Below are positions 41,529 through 49,261 of a stretch of DNA of 64,000 nucleotides, one piece after another (the first letter of the stretch is position 1; each line of letters starts with the position of its first letter). The notes beneath the pieces are model-generated. The model had not been told where the DNA came from. It was given only the letters and a program-made list of their open reading frames with translations, and made no database searches. This stretch comes from JBLMYQ01 sp050260055 (GTDB taxonomy: Bacteria > Bacillota > Clostridia > Acetivibrionales > UBA4821), in the NCBI GenBank assembly GCA_050260055.1, contig JBLNBO010000016.1, positions 1 to 64,000 on the forward strand. Reading direction: 5' to 3'. The translations under genes and the position numbers were made by a program.

Positions 41529-42920
41529 TTGAATAAATTCAGAGAAAAATTATTGGATTTTAAAAAACGATTAAGTGATAGGCATATGTATAGTATTGTA
41601 ATCACTGTAATTGGAGTAATTGCAGTCTGGGGAATGTACCAGCTTAAATCCGAAGCAGAATTTCATCAGAAAACAGAAAATCAATATAATAGGGCATTTT
41701 TCGAAACAGTTGAGTATGTCCAAAATGTTGAGACCCTTATGGCTAAAGCCATGATTGCTAATTCAAGAGAGCAGGGAATAATTAACCTTTCAGAGGTTTG
41801 GAGGCAAGCAAATCTGGCTCAGGCAAATTTAGGGCAGTTACCTATAAGCCAGCTTGCACTTAATAATACTTCAAAATTTTTAATGCAAATCAGCGATTTC
41901 TCTTATTCTATTGTCAAGCAAAACCTGGAGGGCAAAAAAATAACGCAGAAACAATTGGATGAAATGAAGACGTTGTATGATTATTCTGCAAAAATGTCAA
42001 GCAATCTTAATCGTCTTCAGGCGGACTTCGGACAAGGAAGAATAAAATGGGGAGAACTTATAAAAAAAGGAACACCGATTTTTAGTAAGACATCAAAGAA
42101 TTTTACAACAACACAATTTGAAAACCTTGAAAAGGATTTTAAAGAATTTCCAAGTCTGATTTATGACGGGCCGTTTTCAGACAGCATTAGAAATCAACAG
42201 CCAATGGGATTGACAGGTGATATTATAAATCAAAAAAAGGCACAGGAAGCAGCGGTTAAATTCATTGGAGCTGATAAGGTTAAAGATATAAAATCAATGG
42301 GAACAACAGAAGGCACAATTAAAACTTTTAATTTTCAGGCAGGATTAAAGAGTTCGCCCCAAAAGGATAGTGTGGTTATTGAAATTACTAAAAAAGGAGG
42401 TCATCCATTTTTATATATATTTAATAAGAAGGTTGCTCGTGAATCCATTAATGTTGACCAGGCAAAGGCTGCAGCCAAGAAATTTTTGGCGAGCAGAGGC
42501 TTTACCGGCATGGAAGAGACATATTATTTAAAAGAAGACGGTGTTGCAACAATAAATTACGCATATTCAGAAAAAGGGGTTACTATGTATCCCGATTTGA
42601 TTAAAGTTAAGGTTGCTCTTGATGACGGCGAAATTGTAGGTTTCGAAAGCAAAGCATATCTTACCTCCCATCGGGCAAGGAAAATTGGAACTCCAAAAGT
42701 TACTCTGGAGCAGGCAAAAAAAGTAATAAATCCAAAGCTTAAAGTATTTTCATCAGGATTAGCAATTATTCCAACTCCAAGCAAAGCGGAAAAGCTGACA
42801 TTTGAGTTTAAAGGCAAAGTTGAGGGAAGAGATTTTATTGTATATGTTAATGCAGATACAGGTAAAGAGGAGCAGATATTATTGATTGTAAATACTCCTA
42901 ATGGAATACTAACCATGTAG
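41529..42920 (+). CDS. ypeB: Germination protein YpeB
   Basis: The 463-residue protein has an N-terminal signal anchor (about 19-38), a helical region and three C-terminal PepSY-like repeats (NQKKAQEAAVKFIGADKV, INVDQAKAAAKKFLASRGF, VTLEQAKKVINPKLKVF). It is needed for SleB stability or localisation in spores. The start is TTG 41529, with AAAGGA upstream. It forms an operon with the SleB-like gene 29 bp upstream, and a strong two-way terminator lies after it. Confidence 0.95.
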   Translation: MNKFREKLLDFKKRLSDRHMYSIVITVIGVIAVWGMYQLKSEAEFHQKTENQYNRAFFETVEYVQNVETLMAKAMIANSREQGIINLSEVWRQANLAQANLGQLPISQLALNNTSKFLMQISDFSYSIVKQNLEGKKITQKQLDEMKTLYDYSAKMSSNLNRLQADFGQGRIKWGELIKKGTPIFSKTSKNFTTTQFENLEKDFKEFPSLIYDGPFSDSIRNQQPMGLTGDIINQKKAQEAAVKFIGADKVKDIKSMGTTEGTIKTFNFQAGLKSSPQKDSVVIEITKKGGHPFLYIFNKKVARESINVDQAKAAAKKFLASRGFTGMEETYYLKEDGVATINYAYSEKGVTMYPDLIKVKVALDDGEIVGFESKAYLTSHRARKIGTPKVTLEQAKKVINPKLKVFSSGLAIIPTPSKAEKLTFEFKGKVEGRDFIVYVNADTGKEEQILLIVNTPNGILTM

Positions 42921-42930
42921 GAACAAATAA

Positions 42931-42971
42931 AAAGAGCGAGGCGGTTTTACACTTAAACCGCCTCGCTCTTT
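42931..42971. terminator. Bidirectional terminator between convergent genes
   Basis: The 17-bp perfect stem (42931-42947 with 42955-42971, core GAGCGAGGCGG) has a 7-nt loop, with A-rich left and T-rich right flanks. It serves both ypeB and the minus-strand sugar-binding gene. Confidence 0.95.
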
Positions 42972-42976
42972 ATCAT

Positions 42977-43849
42977 CTATAAAAATTGTTCAATGTTTTC
43001 TCTTAGAACTATTTCAATCCTAGTGTTTACATAATCTTTTTCAGGAACAATTCCGCTCGAAAGATAATCATATAGAATCTTCAAGCTTAGATATCCCTGC
43101 ATAAATGAATCTTGAAAAATCAGGGCACTAATTTTTTCCTGGTTAAGATAAGTGGCAGTAAACTCATTCGGCTCAAAACCGATGATTTTAGGATAGGAAG
43201 GAAGGTCTAACCGGTCAAGTGACTTTGCTAATGCTTCTGTTCCAAGGGCAGAAGTAACAAAGACGCCGTTGCATCCATTAAGGTTTGAAAGTTCTTCTAA
43301 AGCCGAGTTAATACAGTCTTCTTCATCTTCACTATAATTTATTATTTTAGCAATTTTCATTTTAGGATAAGAAGTTTTTATTTTATCTTTAAAACCTGCA
43401 ACTCTTTGTCTTAGAGCATATAATTCATTACTGCCAGAGAATATTAATATTTTGCCTTCTGCACATAGGAAATTGCCCATAAGCTCTCCGCATAGCCTTC
43501 CACATGAATAATTGTCAGCACCTATATAAAAGAGCCTTTTACTGTAAGGAGCATCATCTGCTACAGTAACCAGGGGAATATCGTTGTCTGCCGCTTCATC
43601 GATTAAAAGGTTAAGTTGTGTTGCACTTGCAGGGACAATAACTATACCATCGGGTTTTAAGTCGATTGCATGTGCAAGAAGCTGAAGCTGCCGGGAAACG
43701 TTATGATTTTTTGTTTCAAGAAATTCAATTTTAACATCATGGGCTTTTAGTTCTTTAGCGGCTTTTTTCATTCCCTCCCGCATGTTTCTAAAAAAATCTC
43801 CACTTTCTACTGGAGATATTACAAAAAGGCGCAGGTTTGATCTCGGCAT
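42977..43849 (-). CDS. Periplasmic-binding-protein-fold protein without signal peptide
   Basis: The 290-residue protein has the Peripla_BP_4 (ribose/galactose-binding, LacI-core) fold: RLFVISPVESGDFFRNMREGM, LKPDGIVIVPASATQLNLL, DDIPLVTVADDA-like NDIPLVTVADD, GKILIFSGSN and GCNGVFVTSALGTEALA. It lacks both a signal/lipoprotein peptide and an N-terminal helix-turn-helix, so it is neither a normal transport receptor nor a LacI repressor. It may be a cytoplasmic ligand sensor or need a partner. No permease or kinase genes adjoin. A strong promoter with repeated operator-like sites lies upstream. Confidence 0.82.
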   Translation of the reverse strand: MPRSNLRLFVISPVESGDFFRNMREGMKKAAKELKAHDVKIEFLETKNHNVSRQLQLLAHAIDLKPDGIVIVPASATQLNLLIDEAADNDIPLVTVADDAPYSKRLFYIGADNYSCGRLCGELMGNFLCAEGKILIFSGSNELYALRQRVAGFKDKIKTSYPKMKIAKIINYSEDEEDCINSALEELSNLNGCNGVFVTSALGTEALAKSLDRLDLPSYPKIIGFEPNEFTATYLNQEKISALIFQDSFMQGYLSLKILYDYLSSGIVPEKDYVNTRIEIVLRENIEQFL

Positions 43850-43878
43850 TGTATACTCCTTATTGTTTTATTGAATAT

Positions 43879-43907
43879 ATTTTAACATATCAGTTTAAAG
43901 CATGCAA
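43879..43907 (-). promoter_or_regulatory. Sigma-A promoter of the sugar-binding-fold gene
   Basis: Minus strand: TTGCAT (43907 to 43902), 17-nt spacer, TAAAAT (43884 to 43879) with a TG extension. The -35 overlaps the first of two 14-bp direct repeats (43902-43915, 43933-43946). Confidence 0.7.
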
Positions 43908-43946
43908 AAATAATTATCATGTTATTCTTTATATGCAAAAATTATT
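43902..43946. repeat. Tandem operator-like direct repeats
   Basis: ATGCAAAAATAATT (43902-43915) and ATGCAAAAATTATT (43933-43946) match at 13 of 14 positions and start 31 bp apart, three helical turns. The first overlaps the -35 box of the minus-strand promoter. A 12-bp inverted repeat (43860-43871 with 43951-43962) encloses both. Confidence 0.5.
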
Positions 43947-44072
43947 CCTGATAAAACAATAAATTATTAATAATCATTAAATAGCCTTTTCTCAAATAAG
44001 TATATATTACCCAAAGCATTCCTGTTTCTAATGGGAAGCGTGAAGGCAATCTTATTACGGAGGGTTGGTTTA

Positions 44073-45125
44073 ATGGAAGAAAAACTTAAAATTGCAGTAA
44101 TTTTTGGAGGGCAATCTTCAGAGCATGATGTTTCTAGAATTTCCGCTGCCTCAGTTATTAGGAATCTAAACAGAGATAAATATGATATAATTACTGTGGG
44201 AATAACAAAGCAAGGAAAATGGGGAGTATATGATGGCTCAATCGAGTGGATTGAAGATGATACATGGGAAGATGGAACCAGGATTGCTGGTTTTGAAGCT
44301 ATTAAATATGTAGCGGAGAAAGCAGATGTTGTTTTTCCTGTGCTTCATGGGAGTTTTGGCGAGGATGGGTGTATTCAGGGACTGCTTAAAATGATAAACA
44401 AGCCATTTGTCGGGCCGGGGGTTGCAGGCTCCGCTTTAGCAATGGATAAGGCCTTTAGCAAAATGATTTTTGAGCATGCAGGACTTAGACAGGCAAAATA
44501 TATGATCTTTAAAAAAGAAAAGGAAGATGAGTCACTTTATATATTCCTTGGAAAAGCTGAAGAAAGATTAGGATATCCTTGTTTTATAAAGCCTGCCAAT
44601 TGTGGTTCTTCTGTTGGAGTAAGTAAGGCTCATAATAGAGAGGAGTTTATAAAAGCAGTAGATGAAGCATTGAAATTTGATAGCAAAATAGTTATTGAAG
44701 AATTTATTGATGCGAGAGAACTGGAATGTGCTGTGCTTGGAAATGAACACCCCATTGCATCTGTTGTTGGAGAGGTTGTGCCGTCCCGGGAGTTTTATGA
44801 TTATGATTCTAAATATAATGATGGAACTTCGCAGATAATAATACCGGCATCCATAGATCATAAAACATCGGAAAATATTAAGAATTTAGCAATAAAGGCA
44901 TATAAAGTTTTAGAGTGCTCAGGAATGAGCAGGGTTGATTTCTTTTTACATAAAACTACCGGCGAAATACTCATTAATGAAATCAATACAATTCCGGGAT
45001 TTACAAGCATAAGCATGTTCCCTAAACTATTTGAAGCGGCAGGAATTGGTTATTCCGAACTGCTTGATAGATTGATTAAGCTTGCTGTTGAAAGGCAGTT
45101 TAAAGAATTAATAATTGAAAAATAA
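44073..45125 (+). CDS. ddl: D-alanine--D-alanine ligase
   Basis: The 350-residue ATP-grasp enzyme makes the D-Ala-D-Ala dipeptide for peptidoglycan. KIAVIFGGQSSEHDVS opens the protein, HGSFGEDGCIQG holds substrate residues, FIKPANCGSSVGVSKA the ATP-binding loop, and INEINTIPGFT the metal site. EFYDYDSKYNDG gives the omega-loop Tyr expected for D-Ala rather than D-lactate ligases. ATG 44073 has GGAGGG at 44059-44064; the frame is open upstream to 44031. Glutamate racemase follows, giving a small cell-wall cluster. Confidence 0.95.
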   Translation: MEEKLKIAVIFGGQSSEHDVSRISAASVIRNLNRDKYDIITVGITKQGKWGVYDGSIEWIEDDTWEDGTRIAGFEAIKYVAEKADVVFPVLHGSFGEDGCIQGLLKMINKPFVGPGVAGSALAMDKAFSKMIFEHAGLRQAKYMIFKKEKEDESLYIFLGKAEERLGYPCFIKPANCGSSVGVSKAHNREEFIKAVDEALKFDSKIVIEEFIDARELECAVLGNEHPIASVVGEVVPSREFYDYDSKYNDGTSQIIIPASIDHKTSENIKNLAIKAYKVLECSGMSRVDFFLHKTTGEILINEINTIPGFTSISMFPKLFEAAGIGYSELLDRLIKLAVERQFKELIIEK

Positions 45126-45209
45126 TAAATAGTACCTAAATATAAGAAATTACGAAGAAAGAAAAAACTTTAATATTTTTACTATAATGAAATATGCAAG
45201 GAGATACTT

Positions 45210-45995
45210 ATGAACAAGATTCCTGTGGGTGTTTTCGATTCCGGAATTGGAGGTATAACCGTATTAGCGAATATTATTAGGACCCTTCCGGGACAGAGGT
45301 TTATATACTTTGGAGATACTAAGAATGCTCCTTATGGAACAAAGGATTCAGAAACAATATTAAAACATACTATGAATGCTGCAGATTTTTTATTGGATAA
45401 AGGAATAAAGGCACTTGTTGTAGCATGTAACACTGCAACAAGTGCTGGAATAAATAAATTAAGGGAAACTCTTTCTATTCCTGTAATCGGAATGGAGCCA
45501 GCTTTGAAGCTTGCTGTTGATAACGGAAATGGCGGTTCGATTGCAGTAATGGCAACATCATTAACCATAAGGGAAAGAAAATTCAATCATCTTATGGAGA
45601 ATTTCTCTTCAAAGGCGGATGTTATTCCGGTTGCCTGCCCGGGACTTGTAGAATTAATAGAGGCAGGTGAATGGGGTGGACCTTCAATACACAGCTACCT
45701 AAAGGAAAAATTCTTAGATAAAGATATTGAAAAAATAACCGATGTTGTGTTAGGCTGTACTCACTACATTTTCATTAAAAAAGCAGTAAAAGATTTTTTT
45801 GGTAATAAGGTGAATGTCCTTGATGGAAATGAAGGAACAGCAAGACATCTTAAAAGAGTACTTGTTTCTGAAGGTTTATATAAGGAAAATCCGCTTAGTG
45901 ATAAATTTCAAGATTCATTTGTAGAATTCCATTTTTCTGGACAAGCGGACAAGCCAATAGAACTTTACAAAGATTGGCTCAAAGAAAACATATAA
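45210..45995 (+). CDS. murI: Glutamate racemase
   Basis: The 261-residue cofactor-independent racemase supplies D-glutamate for peptidoglycan. Asp10 lies in VFDSGIGG, the two catalytic cysteines are Cys73 (VACNTATSAG) and Cys183 (LGCTHYIF), and His185 follows. The length is typical. AAGGAG precedes the ATG. It is separated from ddl by 84 nt with a TATAAT-like box near 45183, so it may have its own promoter. Confidence 0.96.
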   Translation: MNKIPVGVFDSGIGGITVLANIIRTLPGQRFIYFGDTKNAPYGTKDSETILKHTMNAADFLLDKGIKALVVACNTATSAGINKLRETLSIPVIGMEPALKLAVDNGNGGSIAVMATSLTIRERKFNHLMENFSSKADVIPVACPGLVELIEAGEWGGPSIHSYLKEKFLDKDIEKITDVVLGCTHYIFIKKAVKDFFGNKVNVLDGNEGTARHLKRVLVSEGLYKENPLSDKFQDSFVEFHFSGQADKPIELYKDWLKENI

Positions 45996-46012
45996 TAGTG
46001 TAAACTGTAACG

Positions 46013-46105
46013 TACCCTTCTATCTTCCCTCGCTCAACAGAGATAAGAATAAGAAAGTTCTGCAAGAAATTCTAATTCCAGATATTTTAAAAGAGGGATA
46101 GGGTA
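46013..46105. repeat. CCCTC inverted-repeat element, family member 3
   Basis: TACCCT (46013-46018) faces AGGGTA (46100-46105), and CCCTC (46027-46031) faces GAGGG (46093-46097). TGTAAAC occurs just outside on both sides (46000-46006 and 46109-46115), which could be a target duplication of an old insertion. It lies between murI and the DUF1934 gene. Confidence 0.42.
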
Positions 46106-46136
46106 AGTTGTAAACAGAGAGGAAAGGCGATATAGA

Positions 46137-46571
46137 ATGAATAAAGATAAGGAAGTAATAATCTCTGTTGTTGGACAAACTGGTGCAGACGGAGATGGAA
46201 GCCCTATAGAACTCATAACTGAAGGAAAGTTTTTCGAAGAAGATAAAGGATATAGGGCTGTCTATAAGGAAACAAAGATAACTGGAATGGAGGGTACGAC
46301 TACTACTGTCGCTATTTCTTCTGAGAAGGTTGTGCTTACTAGAGCCGGCTCTGTTAATTCACAATTAATATTTGAGAGAGGGCAGAAGCATGTATCTCAT
46401 TACGATACAATTCATGGCGCTTTCACAATTGGTGTTTTCACCAATGCAATGTATATAAATGTTAATGAGCATGGCGGAGAATTAAAAATCGACTATCATC
46501 TTGAGATTGATAATGCTGATGCTGGAAACAGCGATTTTCATATGATTATTAGAGAGGTTGATAACGAATGA
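46137..46571 (+). CDS. DUF1934 (YwiB-like) beta-barrel protein
   Basis: The 144-residue protein has a lipocalin-like beta-barrel pattern of the DUF1934/YwiB family: VIISVVGQTGADGDGSPIEL, VVLTRAGSVNSQLIFERG, and the C-terminal YHLEIDNADAGNSDFHMIIR. Genes of this family often precede argS in Firmicutes, as here, where the argS ATG overlaps its stop (ATGA). The function is unknown. No signal peptide is seen. Confidence 0.9.
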   Translation: MNKDKEVIISVVGQTGADGDGSPIELITEGKFFEEDKGYRAVYKETKITGMEGTTTTVAISSEKVVLTRAGSVNSQLIFERGQKHVSHYDTIHGAFTIGVFTNAMYINVNEHGGELKIDYHLEIDNADAGNSDFHMIIREVDNE

Positions 46572-48268
46572 GTACTAATTTAATAAAAAGTATCAGAGAG
46601 CAGATAATTGAGATTACCAAAAATTCAATCACCAAAGCCTGCGAGCTTAACCTTATACCTAAAATCGAAATTCCGGAACAGATATTTGTTGAGGTTCCCA
46701 AGGAAAAAGCAAATGGCGACTTTTCAACCAACATTGCTATGCAGCTGGCGAGAACAGCAAAAATGCCTCCAAGGCAAATAGCAGAATGCATTGTGTCGAA
46801 TGCAGATATTTCTAGTACACATATTAAAGAAATAAAAACAGCAGGCGCTGGTTTCATAAATTTCTATTTAGATAATCAATGGATATATGAAGTTTTTCCG
46901 GCTATTGTTTCTGAGGGAGAAAACTATGGCAAATCGGACTATATGAAAGGCCAGAAGGTAATGGTTGAGTTTGTAAGCGCAAACCCGACAGGGCCTCTTC
47001 ATATGGGAAATGCCAGAGGAGGAGCGCTTGGCGATTGTATTGCTTCAGTTCTTGAAGCGGCTGGCTGCAATGTTATTAGAGAATTCTATGTTAACGATGC
47101 GGGAAATCAAATCGAATTATTAGGGCAGTCTTTAGAAGCAAGGTATATTCAACTTCTTAAAGGAGAAGAGGCGGCAGCATTCCCTGAGAACGGATATCAG
47201 GGAGAAGATATAATTGAACATATGAAAGCGTTTATAGCAATAAACGGAGACAAGTATTTGCAAGCAGATTCTGAAGAAAGGAAAAAAATCTTTGCTGAAT
47301 ATGCATTAAAGAAGAATCTGGAACGAATTAAAAATGGCCTTTTAGGTTATGGAGTCGAATATGATGTATGGTTCTCAGAAAAAACATTATATGAGAGTGG
47401 AGAAGTTAAAGAAACCATTGATTTATTAACCCAAAACGGCCATACCTATGAAAAAGAAGGTGCGATTTGGTTCAAAACTACTGATTTTGGCCTTGAAAAG
47501 GATGATGTTTTAGTAAGAGCAAATGGAATTCCAACATATTTTGCGGCTGATATTGCCTACCATAGAAATAAATTTTTAATACGGAATTTTGACAGGGTAA
47601 TAAATTTATGGGGGGCAGACCACCATGGACATGTTGCTAGAATTAAAGCAGGTGTATCTGCCTGTGGAATTAATCCTGAAAAGCTCGATGTAGTTTTATT
47701 CCAGCTGGTTCGCTTGCTTAGAAATGGCGAGGTAGCTAGAATGTCAAAAAGAAAAGGAACTGTAATTTCTGTTGAAGATTTAGTTGAAGAAGTCGGCCGT
47801 GATTCTGCAAGATTTTTCTTTAACAATAAACAAGCAGAAACCCATCTGGATTTTGATATGGATCTTGCAGTGGCGCAGTCAAATGAGAATCCGGTGTTTT
47901 ATATACAATACGCACATGCAAGGATTTGCAGTATAATCCGAATTCTTGAAGAAGAAGGCATAAAAGTTCCAAACCCGAGAGAAATTAATACCGCCTTATT
48001 AGCCTCTCAAGAAGAACTTGAACTTGCAAGAAAGCTTGCAGATTTACCTGAAGAATTTGTTTTGGCAGCCCGAGATTTAGAACCTAGCAGGCTTACAAGA
48101 TATTTAGTTGAGCTTGCCTCGTTATTCCATTCCTTCTATAATGTTCACAGGATAAAGGGTGAACAAGAGGAGGTTGTTAAAGCAAGGCTGGTGCTTATAG
48201 ATTGTGTAAGGATTGTAATTGGTAATGTGCTGGGGATGTTGGCGGTATCCGCCCCTAATAAGATGTAA
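46568..48268 (+). CDS. argS: Arginyl-tRNA synthetase
   Basis: The 566-residue class I synthetase charges tRNA-Arg. The HIGH-type motif is PTGPLHMGNARG (about 136-147) preceded by VEFVSANPTG. The KMSK-type loop is RMSKRKGT (about 394-401). The N-terminal Add1 domain (1-115) and the C-terminal DALR anticodon-binding domain (about 445-566, with YIQYAHARICSI) are complete. It overlaps the DUF1934 gene by 4 bp. Structured repeat copy B starts 2 nt after its stop. Confidence 0.97.
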   Translation: MSTNLIKSIREQIIEITKNSITKACELNLIPKIEIPEQIFVEVPKEKANGDFSTNIAMQLARTAKMPPRQIAECIVSNADISSTHIKEIKTAGAGFINFYLDNQWIYEVFPAIVSEGENYGKSDYMKGQKVMVEFVSANPTGPLHMGNARGGALGDCIASVLEAAGCNVIREFYVNDAGNQIELLGQSLEARYIQLLKGEEAAAFPENGYQGEDIIEHMKAFIAINGDKYLQADSEERKKIFAEYALKKNLERIKNGLLGYGVEYDVWFSEKTLYESGEVKETIDLLTQNGHTYEKEGAIWFKTTDFGLEKDDVLVRANGIPTYFAADIAYHRNKFLIRNFDRVINLWGADHHGHVARIKAGVSACGINPEKLDVVLFQLVRLLRNGEVARMSKRKGTVISVEDLVEEVGRDSARFFFNNKQAETHLDFDMDLAVAQSNENPVFYIQYAHARICSIIRILEEEGIKVPNPREINTALLASQEELELARKLADLPEEFVLAARDLEPSRLTRYLVELASLFHSFYNVHRIKGEQEEVVKARLVLIDCVRIVIGNVLGMLAVSAPNKM

Positions 48269-48270
48269 CA

Positions 48271-48392
48271 AAAAATTGTGATAAGATTCGCATAACTGTG
48301 TTGCATTGAATTGCTCCGGTGCTCATTTATCAGATATAAACTCCGCTTCTCGCAATTCATGCGCCTTGTTCTGCTTGCTTCTGACAATTTTT
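48271..48392 (+). repeat. Structured intergenic repeat element, copy B
   Basis: The 122-nt element begins just after the argS stop. The outer stem is AAAAATTGT (48271-48279) with ACAATTTTT (48384-48392). The inner stem is TGAATTGC (48307-48314) with GCAATTCA (48352-48359), extended by GCA/TGC past a 1-nt bulge. Compared with copy A at 20426 the outer-stem C-G pair has become T-A on both sides and the whole inner stem differs, yet pairing is kept. Loop blocks such as ACTGTGT and CCTTGT are shared. Confidence 0.8.
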
Positions 48393-48413
48393 ATTTAATG
48401 GTAATAAACATCG

Positions 48414-48470
48414 CAATGCGTTGCGAATTAAATTAAAAGCTTCTATTCGTTTCCCTCAATTGTGGGGGAA
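48414..48470. repeat. Two small hairpins before the MBL-fold gene
   Basis: TCGCAA/TTGCGA (48414-48429) forms a 6-bp hairpin with a TGCG loop. TTCCCTCA (48450-48457) faces TGGGGGAA (48462-48469) with one T-G pair; the latter resembles the CCCTC repeat family. With repeat B they fill the 219-nt gap between argS and the hydrolase gene. Confidence 0.4.
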
Positions 48471-48487
48471 GATATATGGGAGGATAC

Positions 48488-49138
48488 ATGAAAATCAGAT
48501 GGTTTGGACATTCCTGCTTTTATATGATTTCAGATAGCGGAATAAAAATTCTGACAGACCCTTTTGCTCAACAAGTCGGATATAAGATTCCTGATGTTGA
48601 AGTGGATATTGTTACAGTCAGCCATAACCATTATGACCATAATAATATAAAGGTTGTCAAAGGCCAATTCGAGTTTTTTAATAGTACTGGCCTTCATGAG
48701 AATAAAGGCATCAAGATAAAAGGAATCAGCTCGTTCCATGATGAAGTAAAAGGTGCTAAAAGGGGTATCAATATTATATTTGTAATGGATATTGACGGAT
48801 TGAGAGTTTGTCATCTTGGTGACCTTGGACATATTGTTGATGAACAGATACTTTCTGAAATAGGACAGGTTGATGTTTTAATGATTCCTGTGGGAGAAAT
48901 ATTTACTCTGTATGTGCAGGAAGCCAAAGAAGTAGTAAAATTGATAAAGCCCAAGATAACAATTCCGATGCATTATAAAACACCGGATTTAAGCTTTGAG
49001 TTAGCGAATGTTCAAGAATTTACCAAGTTATTTGAGCCCGCGAGAGTAAAAAAATTGCAGGATTTAGAACTTGAAATTAAAAAAGTTCAGGATTACGAAG
49101 GAAATATTATCTTAATGAAGTATAAGCAGGATTATTGA
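48488..49138 (+). CDS. Metallo-beta-lactamase-fold hydrolase (UlaG/YcfG-like)
   Basis: The 216-residue MBL-fold protein has the metal motif SHNHYDHNNI (HxHxDH type), the opening IRWFGHSCFYM and later LGDLGH and IPMHYKTPD with the remaining metal ligands. This subgroup (Lactamase_B_3, UlaG-like) includes metal-dependent hydrolases of unknown substrate. ATG 48488 (GGGAGG just upstream) and ATG 48476 (GGGGGAAG upstream) are both possible; 48488 matches family starts better. A terminator follows at 49185. Confidence 0.9.
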   Translation: MKIRWFGHSCFYMISDSGIKILTDPFAQQVGYKIPDVEVDIVTVSHNHYDHNNIKVVKGQFEFFNSTGLHENKGIKIKGISSFHDEVKGAKRGINIIFVMDIDGLRVCHLGDLGHIVDEQILSEIGQVDVLMIPVGEIFTLYVQEAKEVVKLIKPKITIPMHYKTPDLSFELANVQEFTKLFEPARVKKLQDLELEIKKVQDYEGNIILMKYKQDY

Positions 49139-49184
49139 GCTTGGTGGCCAAACTATAGGAGCGGAATATATTAATGTTTTACAT

Positions 49185-49215
49185 AAAATATCCGATAAAT
49201 ATATCGGGTATTTTT
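49185..49215 (+). terminator. Intrinsic terminator after the MBL-fold gene
   Basis: AAAATATCCGAT (49185-49196) pairs with ATCGGGTATTTT (49203-49214), 12 bp with one G-T pair, followed by T residues. Confidence 0.8.
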
Positions 49216-49261
49216 ATACTTTTATTGGCGTATGCAAAAAACCTAAAAAGGGGCATGATTT

